Assembly: GCF_035046485.1 (NCBI RefSeq)
Contig: NC_085138.1
Span: 431,693,265 to 431,757,264 of the forward strand
Length of the DNA stretch: 64,000 nt
Direction: 5' to 3'
Origin: Aedes albopictus
Lineage: Eukaryota > Arthropoda > Insecta > Diptera > Culicidae
How positions within the stretch are numbered: position 1 is the first letter of the stretch; every line of letters begins with the position of its first letter. Of the stretch, positions 1 through 12,073 are shown piece after piece. The notes beneath the pieces were generated by a model. It searched no databases. It saw only the letters and a program-made list of their open reading frames with translations, and had not been told where the DNA came from. The translations under genes and the position numbers were made by a program.

Positions 1-768
1 ATACACTCCGTTCACTTTATTCAAGGAAGTATTATGTTTTGATCGAATTTCGAGTCGTGCCCAAATTTAAATATCCATATATCGCATATGGATGAGAATG
101 CTTCTCAATGATTTGGTGTGTACCTAAGTAACCGTTCCAGATTGCTTGACCTGGTGGATATCAAGCAGTTCCATGTTCTTAAAAATTTAAATACGATACG
201 GAAAATATATTCAAATTCCAACGACCTCTGCATTGAAACAAATTTGCACTATTTGGACTTGTTGTGGTGGAATCTTTCCTTCGATAGAAATCAACTACAC
301 CTATTGATAGCAGCTTCCTTTAAGCAGCTTCAATGCTGTAATAAACACTTTATTTATCTAAACTATTTTAAATTATAAATTAAACTTACACTTTAGTGTA
401 GGATTCCGACATCGCAAGGCTACAATTCCCACTTCACTACCCTTTTCAAACTCATTTCTTCTCTCAAGTATTGCTATACATATGCACTGTCTTTGCCCAT
501 TTCAGTGTGGCCAGTTTCACTGAACTTACCACAACAGGACTCAATAAATTATATTAGTGGTACTCACTAAACAGATTAAATTTGCTGCGTAAGCCATGAT
601 TTTCTGCTTATTTTAAATGTTCCATGGTTTTGCGAATGAAATAATCAAAGATTGCCTTGGTGATCGCGACGTTTAATCAGTTTAATCGGTTTACGCTGTT
701 TAGTGAATCCCCCTATTAACTCGCCTTAGTACTTCTGGATAGATAGTATTTAACACTATATTAACAAA
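1..768. other. Intergenic DNA with a small MITE and a possible LRR relic
   Basis: The plus frame at 136-375 reads like one or two leucine-rich repeats (LDLVDIKQFHVLKNLNTI). It has no ATG and no flanking exon, so at best it is a relic. At 557-711 there is an inverted-repeat MITE (CACTAAACAG at both ends); a relative lies at 1836-1970. Confidence 0.25.
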
Positions 769-770
769 TA

Positions 771-3364
771 GTGTCTAGGACCATTTAGGCAGGAGCACCT
801 ATTTTGGGCACTTGCTGCTATAACTCAGTCAATTCCAAACCGATTAACTTGAATTGTTGCACATAGGTAGATACTATGCGTATCTGATCGTGTCTCAAAA
901 ATCAAGTCAATCGGTTCTAAATTGACTGCGTTATAGACACAAGTGCCCAAAATAGGTGATCCTGCCCAAATGCACAGTGGCGGGCCTCCTACAAAGGTCG
1001 GACAAAACCTCAAATGTTAACCGAAATGGCTAAAATTCACAGGTTATGATGATTTTAGTGCCCTAAATCTATTTCTGATATGGAACTTTTCATAAATTTT
1101 GCTTTTACTACACTAGGGTGGTTCAAAATTTTGAAATCTACTGATTATGGGAAGCATGTAAAAAGTAATCGATAATAAGCTATTACGATGCGTTTTTGAA
1201 CGTAGATTTCGATTACCCTTCAATTTTGGGGTTCTTAAATCATGTATTGGTATTGAAATTAACTATAATTGTGTATTTTTCCTGTTAGGGTGATCCAAAA
1301 TCTTCAAAACCACATAAATCATTAGAAAAATTCGATTACCTACGTTTTCTTTCAATGGATCAATTCTGATACAAGCCAACGTTTACTGACACGATGTGGT
1401 CTATTCTCAGTGACCGTCCATAGACCACGTTACGTTCTACGGTGGGTACACGGAGGTAAGTTGACGATTTAAAATGGGGTCAGATAGCCTCATACAAAAA
1501 ACTGCGTAAAATTTGAACTTCTTTTTATCAATCTCGTTTCAACGACTTCATATGTGCTCGTCCGAGTTTGGATTAGTGTACATTGATCTCTGTTATTACT
1601 TGTCGAGGCAACCAAAACAATCCTATCTATAAATAAATGGCAACACATATTCGCCGTATTTAATGGAGTTGTTAATAACGATCATCAGAGATCGAAAATC
1701 ATATTGATGAACAGTAGAGCTCCAACATATATTTTCAATATCTTTATAATTCTATGTGTCGTTAAGTAGAAATGTGGTCTACGAAATCGCATGAATAACA
1801 TACAATAAAACATAAGTTTTAGAAAAAATATATAAGGGGTTTCACTAAAGAGCGTAAATTGTTCATTTCATAAAATTGCGATTGAAATACCCAAAGATTG
1901 CCTTGGTTATCACGTTGTTGACGCGAAAAATATTTAACGTAGCGTTTTACGCCGATTAGTGAATTCTTTTTATATTTTATAGATGACAGCTGCTTTGAAC
2001 TTTAGCGATGTGCGTGTAAAGGAGTAACGCGTACATGTCGATGAATTTGTGTCACTGTATATTGAAACTACGATAAAAGTCGTGAATCAGCTTCCAAGCT
2101 TTTTGAGCAATTCTAACGATTAAGAATGTATCGAAGAAACGACCAGTTTCCAACCAGTGAGCAATGGTTTGTAGTTATTGTTACATGTTTTTCACAATTC
2201 AAGACCAACACCATTTTCATCGCTTCAACATTTTGTAAACATACATGTTTCTGTCGACCCACACACCTCACCACCACTAACAGAAAGCACAAACATCAAG
2301 CTTTCTGATAGTGGTGGTGAGATGCGTGGGTGGATGCCAGAAGGCCTCAAGTCGACTGAAACGTGTTTGTTTACGCAATGATGATGGGGTTTTGAATTGT
2401 TTTTTTTTGCCTTTATTTTTATGGTTAAAAGAGTTAGTTGTATTTGGTGAAGCAACACCATCTTAAACAATCGGGATGTCTGTCTAAGCATAAAAAGGTT
2501 TAATCATTCATAGTCATCACTCCCCTCTCCTCCAGCTCAATGTTTTTTAACTGAAACACCCATCTTGTGGTGATTTTCTGTCAAAAAATAAAATTATATT
2601 GAGAAAAAAAATAAAATAAAAAAATTGTCAGACAGTAACCATCACGTTATCATTCAAAACGCCCCCCCCCCCCTTTATTCCGCTCCCCTCCACCTACCAC
2701 CACGTGCCTAAGTGAAGGCCTCTTACTAAAATGAGGATTGCCTGAAGTCAATTTTAATTATGTGAAAATAAAATATAAACTTCAAACAATATCATTTCCT
2801 CCGCAACCATGCGGCTCCATTGTGACTCGATAGAAAAAAAAAAATTTCGTGCTTAGCAAACAGTGCGCAAACAGTGACCTATATAGCCAAAAACTAGACA
2901 AAATTGCACGTCAGATCCAGGATACGGCGTCGTTTTCTGATGTTTCCTAAACAAGTACTGGATCTCTTTAATACGAAGTTTTTCTTCAAAATTTCATTAG
3001 AGTCAATATTTTTGCATGTTGTAAAAACAAAATAATTTTAGTTTCCAAACAAACCCTGAAATGTGATGGTTATATATACCCAAAAACACCAATAATATTG
3101 TCACATTATCCAAATCTTACTGAGTTTAACCACGAGCTCATGAAGAAAGCTCATAAAATAAAGACAAAAACACTAGTGAAGTACCACAGAAAACCTCAAC
3201 TTTGAAAAAATCTACAAGACTCAATTTTTGACCAAATGACTCGAAAATTTGGAGTTTTCTTAGTTGAAGTATCTATGGAAGAAAAATATTAGACGAATAA
3301 AAAAATTATGTCGATTTTTGAGGTTTTGTCCGGCTTCCGGCCACTGTGAAATGGTTCCAGACCA
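771..3364. mobile_element. Palindromic MITE (copy 1), split by a later insertion
   Basis: Its left part, 771-973, runs from GTGTCTAGGACCATTTAGGC to CCTGCCCAAATG. Its last bases (aaatggttccagacc) reappear at 3349-3364, after the insertion at 974-3348. The full sequence matches copy 3 at 29823-30035, including the inner palindrome GGCAGGAGCACCTATTTTGG and its reverse complement. Confidence 0.6.
974..3348. mobile_element. 2.4 kb non-coding element with CACAGTGGC inverted termini
   Basis: Both ends read CACAGTGGC, followed on one side by GGGCC.. and on the other by CGGAAG..; both then continue into GGACAAAACCTCAAA. AAATG flanks both sides (969-973 and 3349-3353) and the host MITE continues after it. 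No transposase ORF is present. Inside lie a second small MITE (1836-1970), a hairpin at 2232-2380 (arms GTAAACATACATGTTTC / GAAACGTGTTTGTTTAC) and a C-run at 2661-2671. Confidence 0.5.
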
Positions 3365-4959
3365 CATGCCTCTGGAACTTATAAAGCAATTTTACAATCT
3401 TGAAGGACATTATTGAGCTTGAAATTAAGAATGGAAATATTTTAATACATGACAAATTCAATTAATTTCATAAATGTGTCTTCAATGGTAATGCTTCATC
3501 ATACACATTCTGTATTGTGAAACTAACTAAAATGTGATGAAAACAACAGTGCTCTTACGATTACTAATAGTGAATGGAGAATGTTCTCATTTTTGGCTTG
3601 CATTTTTTTAGGGTTGTATTGTTTTGAACAGTTGTGAACTTAAACCATGTTTCTGCGCAATGCCAGCTTCAATTCATTGTATTGAAAAAGGTTTGTTTTA
3701 TTCAATAAAGTTATCAATTTTACCACCTTGGTATGGCTTCGAAACATTTAGTGAATATAGACAACTCACGAAAACACTGGATACGTTTTTTCTGTACCGA
3801 TCGCAAATTATAAATGTATTAGATTTTATTTTATTTTTATTTTAACACAGGCTTACCACGTTAGTAATTAGAAAAATCGACCGGATTTTCTTCTCGAAAA
3901 TTTGAATTTAATTATTTAGATCATAAGTGTAGCATTTTGAAGTCAAATCAAAGTAAAATAGTTATTTTGTTATGAATAGATAAGGATAGGGGCTTGCTTT
4001 TTGTGGTTGAATTAAGAGAAAACTTCAAGGATTTGTATTATATAAGTCATATTTGATTCTTCCCGGGTATGTATCAATGAAATGGAATGTCGTAATAGGC
4101 TGAAATTTTGACTAGTTATTTATCAAAGTTACTTCTCAGATCTGTGAAAATTTCAGCGGTGCACAAAATTGCATTTCAAAGATATTGTATTTCAAATGTG
4201 TTTATGATGATTTCTAAAGCTCGTGTCATACCTTCAAAAATGAATAAAATTCAAACTAATCCAAAAAGTTCCTAGGGGTGCTCCAACAGATTTGAAAATG
4301 GCATTTTTCTACATTTTCCATGCGCTTTTATGCCCTACTAATGGGGTCTTTGATCACGGTAAAAGTTTTTTTTTGTCGAACAGTGTAATAGTGTGGAATG
4401 ATGATGCGTAACTATCTAAATCTCTCTCTTCGCCGGTGTATACGGCAATGAACATACTTGGTTTTTATCCCATATTATAGCAAATGACATAAACTCATAT
4501 TTGATCGAATGTAATAGTCACCTTCAACATACCCTTACTGACAAAATGATTATTTTTTACATTTTTTTAGCACTAAATAAATCCACTGAATCATTTCGCG
4601 AGCTCTCCCTCACCGCAACAGGTAAGAACAAATGGTCTGCAGTCAGTTTACTTTATCAGCCAACCGACTGACGAGGAATGGTTTAGTTTCTTTTTGCTCC
4701 CTGTGGCCTTTGGGTAGTCGTTTGTAGTGGTGGTTGGCGTTGATAACTGATCGTATTTTCATCTTCACTTGTATTCAAGCACTGCAGGTGCAGCATGGCC
4801 AAATAAGTGCTATAGCTGGCGTTTTTGCTCTGCGATCGTAGTACAGGCTGCATTCGCTCTTGCACCACACCTTCTTCCAGTCACTGCTCGCTCGCTCTGT
4901 CCTTCGTCCTGGGACCTGCTCCAGTAGGAGCTCCCTCCTAGGGTGTTTTCGCTCTCTAT
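3365..4959. other. AT-rich intergenic DNA without a gene I can support
   Basis: Only short open frames occur, none with a convincing start or neighbour. At 4683-4963 minus-strand frames encode an Arg/Lys-rich stretch (e.g. RRTERASSDWKKVW) that could be an old retroelement relic. I cannot assign it. Confidence 0.3.
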
Positions 4960-5945
4960 CCATAGGATTTTAGGGGTGTCCCAGGAAATCTCAGAAGGTT
5001 TCAGTGGGGGTTCCTGGCTGTCTCGAGGGCGTTTCAGGGAGTCCTAGGAGTTTTCAAGGAAATTCCAGAGGATCTCAAGAGACTCTAGGGGGGGTTCAAG
5101 GGGATGATTCAGGAGGATCCAGGTGAATTTGAGGAGGTCTCAAAAGCATTTCAAAGAGTCCCATAGGGCGTTTCAGGGGCATTTCAGGGGTAGCCCCAGG
5201 GAATTGTAGTGGGTCTTAGGGGCGCATCAAGGGGTTCCTGTGCGGCCCTGAACCCTCTGAAACGGCTCTTTAACATCATGAAACACCATTGAAAGGGCTT
5301 CAATCCCTCTAACATAAATCTTTAAACACCCTGAAACCCACCGTAATCTCCCTGGGCTGTTTCTGAAACGCACCTGAAACCAAAAAAAAATGTCATCGAT
5401 TGAAAATGTCATTTCGACATATCTAAATTCAGCCACTTATAGCTCATTTCAGAAGATGAATCTGAAAACAAGATGTATGAAAAACTTGAGCGGCTTGACC
5501 AGTTGTACAAGAAAGTCGCGGAAAAACCGCTCTCACTTTAATATTTAAGGTCAATGTCATCATTGAAATAAAGCCAATTGAAATTTATGACGAATATCAA
5601 TTGGTGTTTTTCTAAGATAGCCGATGACATTTACTTTAAATTTTGGAGATAAAGCGGTTTCCGTTTTCTTGTAGACTTGGTCTAGCCGCACAAGTTTTTC
5701 ATACACCATATTTTCAGGTTCAGCTTCTGAAATGAGCTGTAGGTGGTTGAATCTAGGTATGTCGAAATGACATTTTAGCACTGCCTTAAACTATTTAAAA
5801 CCACCTTATGCCCTTTTAAATTCCCCTGGACTTCTGGAGCTCTTAAATCAACCATAAAAACCCCTGGAATCTCCTTCTTTCAGGCTCTCCTGAAACCTCA
5901 AGAAACCTTCTCGGCCTCGTCTCAAACTCGCAGGAGCAAAGCCTT
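4960..5945. repeat. Degenerate GTTTCAGGGG-type array in head-to-head arrangement
   Basis: From 4960 to about 5225 the plus strand repeats motifs such as TTTCAGGGGCATTTCAG. From about 5240 to 5380, and again from 5790 to 5930, the reverse complement (CCCTGAAACCCA type) is on the plus strand. The change of orientation lies around a hairpin element at 5390-5780. Confidence 0.6.
5390..5780. mobile_element. Long-arm hairpin (foldback) MITE
   Basis: The left arm (5400-5585: CATTTCGACATA, GAAGATGAATCTGAAAAC, ATGAAAAACTTG, GCGGAAAAACCGCT) is mirrored by the right arm (5600-5775: AAGCGGTTTCCG, CAAGTTTTTCAT, TTTTCAGGTTCAGCTTC, TATGTCGAAATG). The centre is near 5590. No ORF of note. Confidence 0.6.
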
Positions 5946-6186
5946 TTCTCTAGAATTAGGTTCGCTCATTAAAAATGATGACTTAAATTATGCATAAATC
6001 TTCCTCTTTTTATGTCCTGCAAATACATGTCTCCATTTACATCCGGCGAATGGGTTCATTCCACGCACTTCTACACCGCGGTTTTTTCAACATCATCGGG
6101 CTCCTGCTGTCGATTTTTGTTCTTTTTGCACAAAAATGAAGACAATTATGTATTTATATTCTTCTAATAGGGAAGTGGAACCATCT

Positions 6187-6369
6187 CGGCAGGGGTCCTA
6201 TTTTGGGCACTTTTCTGCTATAACTCAGCCAATTCTGAACCAATTGACACAATATTTGGAACGCGATGAGATACATGTAGTATCTAGCCGTGTACAAAAT
6301 TTCAAGTCAATTGGTTTGGAATTGACTGAGTTATAGCGAAGAGTGCCCAAAATACCGGCCACTGCCCAA
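6187..6369. mobile_element. Palindromic MITE (copy 2)
   Basis: GGCAGGGGTCCTATTTTGGG at one end and GTGCCCAAAATACCGG at the other. The inner ATAACTCAGCCAATT and AATTGACTGAGTTAT match copies 1 and 3. It lies about 0.5 kb before the promoter of GMC gene 1. Confidence 0.6.
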
Positions 6370-6860
6370 GTAGTTCGCTACCCTAGTACTCGAAACTTTG
6401 AAAACTGTCTGGAGAAGTAGCAAATTAAGTGGCGTTCATTCAAAATTTGTCATTTTTTCTATGGTGTCCCGTTACGACGTATTTCTTGATTTCATTCTAA
6501 GCAAAAAGGTCCAATTCCTAATAAGAAAGCATAAATTGAATCATCTATACCAATTTGATCGTTTGATATGCGGATTAGTATGTATTAACCAACGTAACAA
6601 TTTTTGGAAGCAAAAGTTTGATTCTCGCTCAAAACGTTACGCATGGAATGTGTCTAGTCAATGGTATAAAAGGCTTCAGTTTAAATTTAAGATTAAATCA
6701 AACTTTAAAAAGCCGAAGCCATTAAAATGTTGCTTTAATTTTTATTTTATTAAAAAAAAACTTCGTCGCACTCGTTGCACTCGTGAAACAACTCAACTGT
6801 CGTTTCCGATTCCATTCCGACCGGTCATGGTCGTCAAATTTATCTATCGCTCCAATAGTT

Positions 6861-6900
6861 TATATAAAACGGTTATCACCGACCCGCGACAGGATCAGTT
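6861..6900 (+). promoter_or_regulatory. Core promoter of GMC gene 1: TATA box plus initiator
   Basis: TATATAAAA at 6861-6869 is followed by an arthropod initiator TCAGTT at 6895-6900. The spacing of about 34-36 bases fits a TATA-Inr pair. It predicts a 5' UTR of about 90 bases before the ATG at 6987. Motif reading only. Confidence 0.5.
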
Positions 6901-6986
6901 CAAATTAACGGCCGAAAAGCAATGACCACGGAGCAATCGTCGTTCCATCGCGTGTGTTCGGGTACAGTCAGTGTGGTGGTGGTGCA

Positions 6987-8905
6987 ATGGCGCGAGTTTG
7001 GTTTAACATTGCAATTCTTTCTCTAGGGGTTGCTTTGAATGGGGCCGAAAGTGTGAATGATAACAACAGGACACTGGGAAATTTTATTGATTTTAGCCAG
7101 TGGTTAGGACTTAACTATGGTGATCCAGATCCGGTGCTGTTGGATGTGTATGACTTCATTGTGGTTGGTGCTGGTCCAGCCGGAATTGTGATTGCCAACC
7201 GGTTGAGTGAAAACCCTGCTGTAACGGTGCTACTGTTGGAGATTGGAAAAGCTGAAATTCCGCTGCTGCAGCAAGTGCCCGGAGTTTTCTTTACTCAAGC
7301 TGCAACTGATTACAATTATGCGTATGTGACTGAACGGCAGGAGAAAGCATGTTTGGGTTTGGTAGATCGCCGTTGTGCGTGGCATCAAGGTCGAGGTTTA
7401 GGAGGCTCAACGATCATCAATGATATGTTATACACGCGCGGAAACCGAAGAGATTTCGATTACTGGAACGCGACTGGGAATCCCGGATGGAGTTACGAAG
7501 ATGTGTTGCCATATTTTATGAAATCAGAAGATGCGAAAATACGTGATTTTGATCAGAATGGGTTTCATGGAAAAGGAGGATTTCTATCAGTGGAAGATGC
7601 AGCTTATAGAACACCGATCGCCGAAGCTTTTGTGAGAAGTGCAATTCAAGTTGGATTACCATACGTTGACTACAATGGACCAGAGCAGTATGGGACATCC
7701 TATGCTCAATTTACGATTAAACAAGGGAGAAGAATGTCAGCAGGAGCATCGTTTCTGCAACCTATTGGTGATCGCAAAAATTTACACATTCTTACTAAAG
7801 CTTGGGTCACTCGAATTATATTTAACAAAAACCGAGCTATAGGAGTGGTATACACAAGAAACAAAAGTGTTCATAAAGCCAAGGCGAAACGTGAAGTGAT
7901 AATATCCGGGGGTACATTCGGTAGTGCAAAGTTATTGATGTTGTCAGGAGTTGGACCAAAACAGCATCTAGAAGAATTGGGAATTGAAGTGTTCAAAGAT
8001 CTCCCAGTTGGGAACGAATTGTATGATCATCCTGCCGTATTGGGACCAGTATTCACTGCTTCGAAGTTAAACGACCAAAACGAAAATGGCGACAAGGTTC
8101 TTTCAATTCAAAACATCGTGAAATACATTTTGGGGAGTGGTCCACTATCATCCGCAATAGCTGAAGGGTTTGCATATTTGAAAACACCATTCGCACCGTA
8201 CCCCGACCCAAATTGGCCTGACGTAGAGCTAGTTCAACTGTTGTCCACTCCGGGCGATGATTATACGCCAGCAGCACGCCGCTACTTCAGGATTGAAGAC
8301 GAAACTTTAGAAACCTATTTCAAACCGCTCTACAAAAAGCGCGCCTTCATGTATCTCTCCATCGTGATGCATTCAACCACGAAAGGCTCATTACGTCTTA
8401 AATCGAAAAACCCATATGATCACCCTCTGTTCCACTATCAGTACTTTGAAGATGATCGCGACCTACAAGCGTTGGTCTACGCCATGAAAGCGGCCATGAA
8501 AATCACTAGTCAGAAACCCTTCCGTGAATTGGGTGTTGAGCCATATCGAACGAAAGTGCCCGGCTGCACACATCTTCCGTTCGACACGGACGATTACTGG
8601 CGCTGCTACGCCATGACCCTGACCTACGTTGGATATCACTTTGTGAGACTTGTCGTAAATTTGTACACCAAATAAATCATTAATCGGTCCATTTCTTCAA
8701 ACAGGTCGGCACGTGCAAAATGGGACCGGTTTGGGATCGAACATCGGTCGTCGATCATCGGCTGCGTGTTCACGGCATTCGTGGATTGCGGGTGGCCGAT
8801 GTCAGTATCGTTCCGGTGGCACCCAGCGGGCATACCTCGGCGTATGCTTATATGATAGGCGAAAAAGCGGCTGATATGATCAAAGAGGACAATTATCTAC
8901 CGTAA
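6987..8905 (+). CDS. GMC oxidoreductase 1 (glucose dehydrogenase-like), two exons
   Basis: Exons are 6987-8642 and 8705-8905; the 62-bp GT-AG intron is phase 0; the product is 618 residues. The ATG at 6987 is chosen because the frame upstream opens only with GTG and because this Met starts a signal peptide (hydrophobic residues 5-17, cleavage near NGA/ES). Residues about 57-67 hold the FAD dinucleotide motif [11 protein letters not shown] signature 1 ([11 protein letters not shown]) starts near 135 and signature 2 ([15 protein letters not shown]) near 308. The catalytic pair should be H551 ([11 protein letters not shown]) and H595 (SGHTSA). Family knowledge says such enzymes oxidise an alcohol or sugar with FAD; the substrate cannot be read here. 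Secretion is inferred. The length is normal and no lesion is seen. Confidence 0.93.
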
Positions 8906-8973
8906 TGCATCCAATTATGTTAAGTGATATACTAAGTAGTACAAATAATACATGAAATGTTGCCAAATACGAG

Positions 8974-8979
8974 AATAAA
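8974..8979 (+). terminator. Poly(A) signal of GMC gene 1
   Basis: Canonical AATAAA, 69 bases after the stop codon of GMC gene 1. Confidence 0.55.
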
Positions 8980-9309
8980 TAGTCAGTGATGGATAAACAT
9001 ATATAAAAAGAACCTGGCTCAACCGATCTAGCAGGTTGTACTTCAACCATTCAACTCTGCACTAATCATTGAATAATCTAGTCCCGAAACCACAACGGTA
9101 GTTGTACTTACAGTTGCGCTTGCAATTTGGTTCAACTTCAAGGTGATCTACACTCAAAAACATAGCATATCTGATAAAAGCGCTGATATATCCACCGAAC
9201 CCAAATAGGCCATATAATGGAGTAGCCATAATCGTTTGTGTGTTATTGCCAATATAATATACAGGAGTTGAAAACCAGTTGCATTCATATGTAATCGCAT
9301 GAGGATTAT
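8980..9309. other. Intergenic DNA downstream of GMC gene 1
   Basis: No gene or clear repeat is recognised before the array that starts near 9310. Confidence 0.4.
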
Positions 9310-9861
9310 TCATGGGAGAGGGGATTAGAGGAACCGTCAAGGGGTTTCCGGGGCGTTTCAAGACTTCTAAGAGACGTTTCAGAGAGTTTCGGAGTGCTTC
9401 AGGGAAGTATTTAGGGCGTTTCGAGACATTTCAGGAGCGTTTGAAGGATGTTTACAAAGGTTTCCATGGGCGTTTCAAGGCATTCCAGAGGCATTTCAGA
9501 GTGGTTTCAGGGCAGTTTGATAGCATTTCAAGGAGGATTACAGAGACGTTTTAAAGGTGTTTAAATTTTCACGATCATTTTAAATTGTTTACGGTTGTTT
9601 CAAGGGCGTATTAATGGTATGATTGGGTTCCAAGGGCGTTTTGAGGCATGTCAGGGGCGCTTCAAGGGGTTTTCGTGGTCTTTTCGGGGGATTTCAAGAA
9701 TTTTTTTAATGATTTATGGGTTTCAGGAGTATTTCAAATGAATTACTAGGATTTTAATGGGATTAGGGAGGTTTCAGGGGACGCTTCAAGGCATTTCAAT
9801 CGGTGTTTTTCTAGAGAGGTATCAGCCATTTAAGGGCGTCTAGGGTTGATTCAGGGGCCCA

Positions 9862-10115
9862 TATAGCCGAGGCGGTAAACGCACGGGTATTCAGCATGAC
9901 CATGCTGAGGGTGACGGGTTCGATTCCCGGTCGGTCCAGGATCTTTTCGTAAAGGAAATTTCCTTGACTTCCTTGGGCATAGAGTATCTTCGATATACAC
10001 ATGCAAAATGGTCATTGGCAGAGGAAGCTCTCAGTTAAAAACTGTGGAAGTGCTCATAGAACACTAAGCTGAGAAGTAGGCTTTGTCCCAGTGAGGACGT
10101 TACGCCAAGAAGAGA
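9862..10115 (+). mobile_element. tRNA-related SINE, Feilai-like
   Basis: The 5' end has Pol III boxes A (TAGCCGAGGCGGTAAACGC) and B (GGTTCGATTCC) and ends like a tRNA acceptor region (GGTCGGTCCAGG). The body (CCTTGGGCATAGAGTATCTT, GTGCTCATAGAACACTAAGC, CCAAGAAGAGAGAGG) recurs, damaged, at 53797, 54801, 57175 and 59923. The family name is from memory of Aedes SINEs. Confidence 0.7.
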
Positions 10116-10261
10116 GAGGGGGAGGGATGATTCAAAGGGATTACGCCGATTCCAGGGGCGTTTAAATAGTATTTCAGGGGTTTCAGGCACGTTTCAAAAA
10201 AGCGGATGAGGGTGATCTCAGAAGCTTTTTAAAGGTGTTATACAATGGGTTTCAGGGGTGT

Positions 10262-10462
10262 TAAAAAAAAACGAGGACACCGTCTTCAGCCAAAGGCTGT
10301 ACAGAGTGAATGAAACTTAACATTTCACAAAGGACACACGGAGCATGCACCAGTTGATACGGAGTAGAAACTATTCTCACGAAAAGTTTCATCGCCCGGA
10401 GCGGGAATCGAACCCTCACCCCACAGCATGGTGCGATTAGAAGCACGGCTACGAGGCTCCAT
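10262..10462 (-). mobile_element. tRNA-related SINE, second family
   Basis: On the minus strand, box A lies in GCCTCGTAGCCGTGCTTC and box B in GGGTTCGATTCCC. A unique body follows, and the copy ends in a run of T/A at 10262. It sits inside the GTTTCAGGGG array. Confidence 0.65.
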
Positions 10463-11150
10463 CTTAGAAGCGTTTTAGAGAGTTTACGGGGGTTTTAAGG
10501 AACATTTTAGGACGTATCGAGACGTTTCAGGGGTGTTAAATACCATTCCAAGAGCGCTTCAAAGGCTTTTCAGGAGCATTTTAAAGACGTCATAAGGGAT
10601 TTTAAATGATATCACGGAGGTTTCAAGGTATTTTAGGGTTTAAAAGTTTTAAGGACAAACGTCTTGAAATCCCGCTTCAACATTGCATCGAAGCTTCAGA
10701 CTCACAAATCTCAAGATGCAAGCTTCAAACAGCAATGTATATCATTATTCTGTTCTTGCTCACTTGTAATTAGCTTAAAATAAAAAGCTCAGGTGCATTG
10801 GTTTTGTTTACGAAGAGATTTGTGCTTTTGAAATCGTGAGTAGGTGCCAAAATCGGCCATTGTGGCGGCCATTTTGGGATTCTTACAAGTCTGTCCTTAA
10901 GGGAGTTCCAAGGAGTTTCAGAAATTTCTGAAGAAGCTCCGAGAGGCTTCAGGTGTGTTTGACAGAATTTCAGAGGGCGCTACAAGGAGTTTTCAGGGGT
11001 GTTTCGTGGGATTTCTGGAGCCGTATGTGTTCCAATGTGTGTCAATGTGTGTGAGATTTCAATGTGATCATGGAGGTTTCAGGGGTGCTTGAAAGCATTT
11101 CAGAGGCATTTCAAGGGGTTTGAAGGTTTTTTTTCTTCACCCTTCCAAGT

Positions 11151-12042
11151 TGTTCTGGCAGCACTGCACGAGCGCCGGTTACCACACGGCATGATTTGGA
11201 CGATGAGGCAGCGAGCGTAAGTGTCGGTTGACAGGTGTCAGAGTGACGGAAGAGATGACAGTATTGAAAGAGAGATGGAAAGCCGTCAAAGGAGAGTTGA
11301 AAGGAAAACATAAACAAAGGTAGTGCATAGAAGATAGGTGGTCGAGATAAGAGGAATAAAGTGGAAGAAAATTGAATTAGTTACCATTTGCGAAATTTGA
11401 TGATAGGGCAGTTTAAGGAAAGTAACTTGAAATAGAATAGTTCCGCGGGTGATTTGTTAGTGGATTCTTGAATTCGGATCAGATTTGGTCAGATGATCAC
11501 AAACTAATACAGTAAGTAGGAAAGTTTATATGCGTTTTAGAGCGGAAAGTAACAAAAATATTTCGTTGTATTTCCAAGCCGCGGAGTAAAATTTAGTGGT
11601 TGATGAGCTGGAGGCCCGACGGGAAGAGACAGTTTAGACAACAGACTTGAGAAACCAGGTAAATGAAGAGTTTAGAGAAAGTTGATGTATTGAACGTAAA
11701 CATAACATTGACAACAGATATCGACGCACGACGAGGACGAGACTTTGCACAGTGGTCCAAATCGGAGTATTTCGAGGACACAATTCGTAAGTTTATTTAT
11801 TATAACAAATTGATATGGACTCAAATACAAATGTAATAATTTATTAGGTGGCTACGTTGCCTGCAAAGGAAGGTAGAAGGGAAGCCAATAGAGGAGAAAA
11901 TCAAACTAAAATTGTAAGTGAATTCATACTAAACAAGTTGTATTATCATTGACGAAAATGTCAAATTTATTACTTACAGTTTGATCTGCCACAATAAAAG
12001 GCCGATTCACAAAAATTGTTTGCGCCGAATTTGATCCGAACA
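11151..12042 (+). repeat. 5' LTR of the BEL/Pao element (892 bp)
   Basis: Begins TGTTCTGGCAGC and ends GATCCGAACA; contains AATAAA near 11993. Its first 70 bases correspond to the C-terminal coding end of the element's ORF, because the ORF runs into the 3' LTR. Confidence 0.93.
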
Positions 12043-12073
12043 AAATCAAAAATTTTAAATCGGATTCTTCGGA

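Larger units (their letters stand above)
9310..11145. repeat. GTTTCAGGGG-type degenerate array, interrupted by two SINEs
   Basis: Motifs such as GGGGCGTTTCAAG, GCATTTCAGAGG and GGTTTCAGGGGTG repeat irregularly at about 9310-9860, 10130-10260 and 10466-11145. The array resumes on the far side of the BEL element at 20326, so that element landed inside it. It is low in stop codons, which produces spurious short ORFs. Confidence 0.65.

Noticed and set aside
118..378. Leucine-rich repeat-like frame of 86 codons
   Set aside because: It starts with GTG, shows only weak LRR spacing and has no continuation; kept only as a possible relic.
6398..6925. 175-codon plus frame just before GMC gene 1
   Set aside because: It starts with TTG, is basic and low in structure, and covers the TATA box and initiator of GMC gene 1.
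9862..9950. A tRNA gene (A and B boxes present)
   Set aside because: The acceptor and anticodon stems do not close as in a tRNA and a SINE body follows; the same holds for 10262, 28672, 35643 and 54623.
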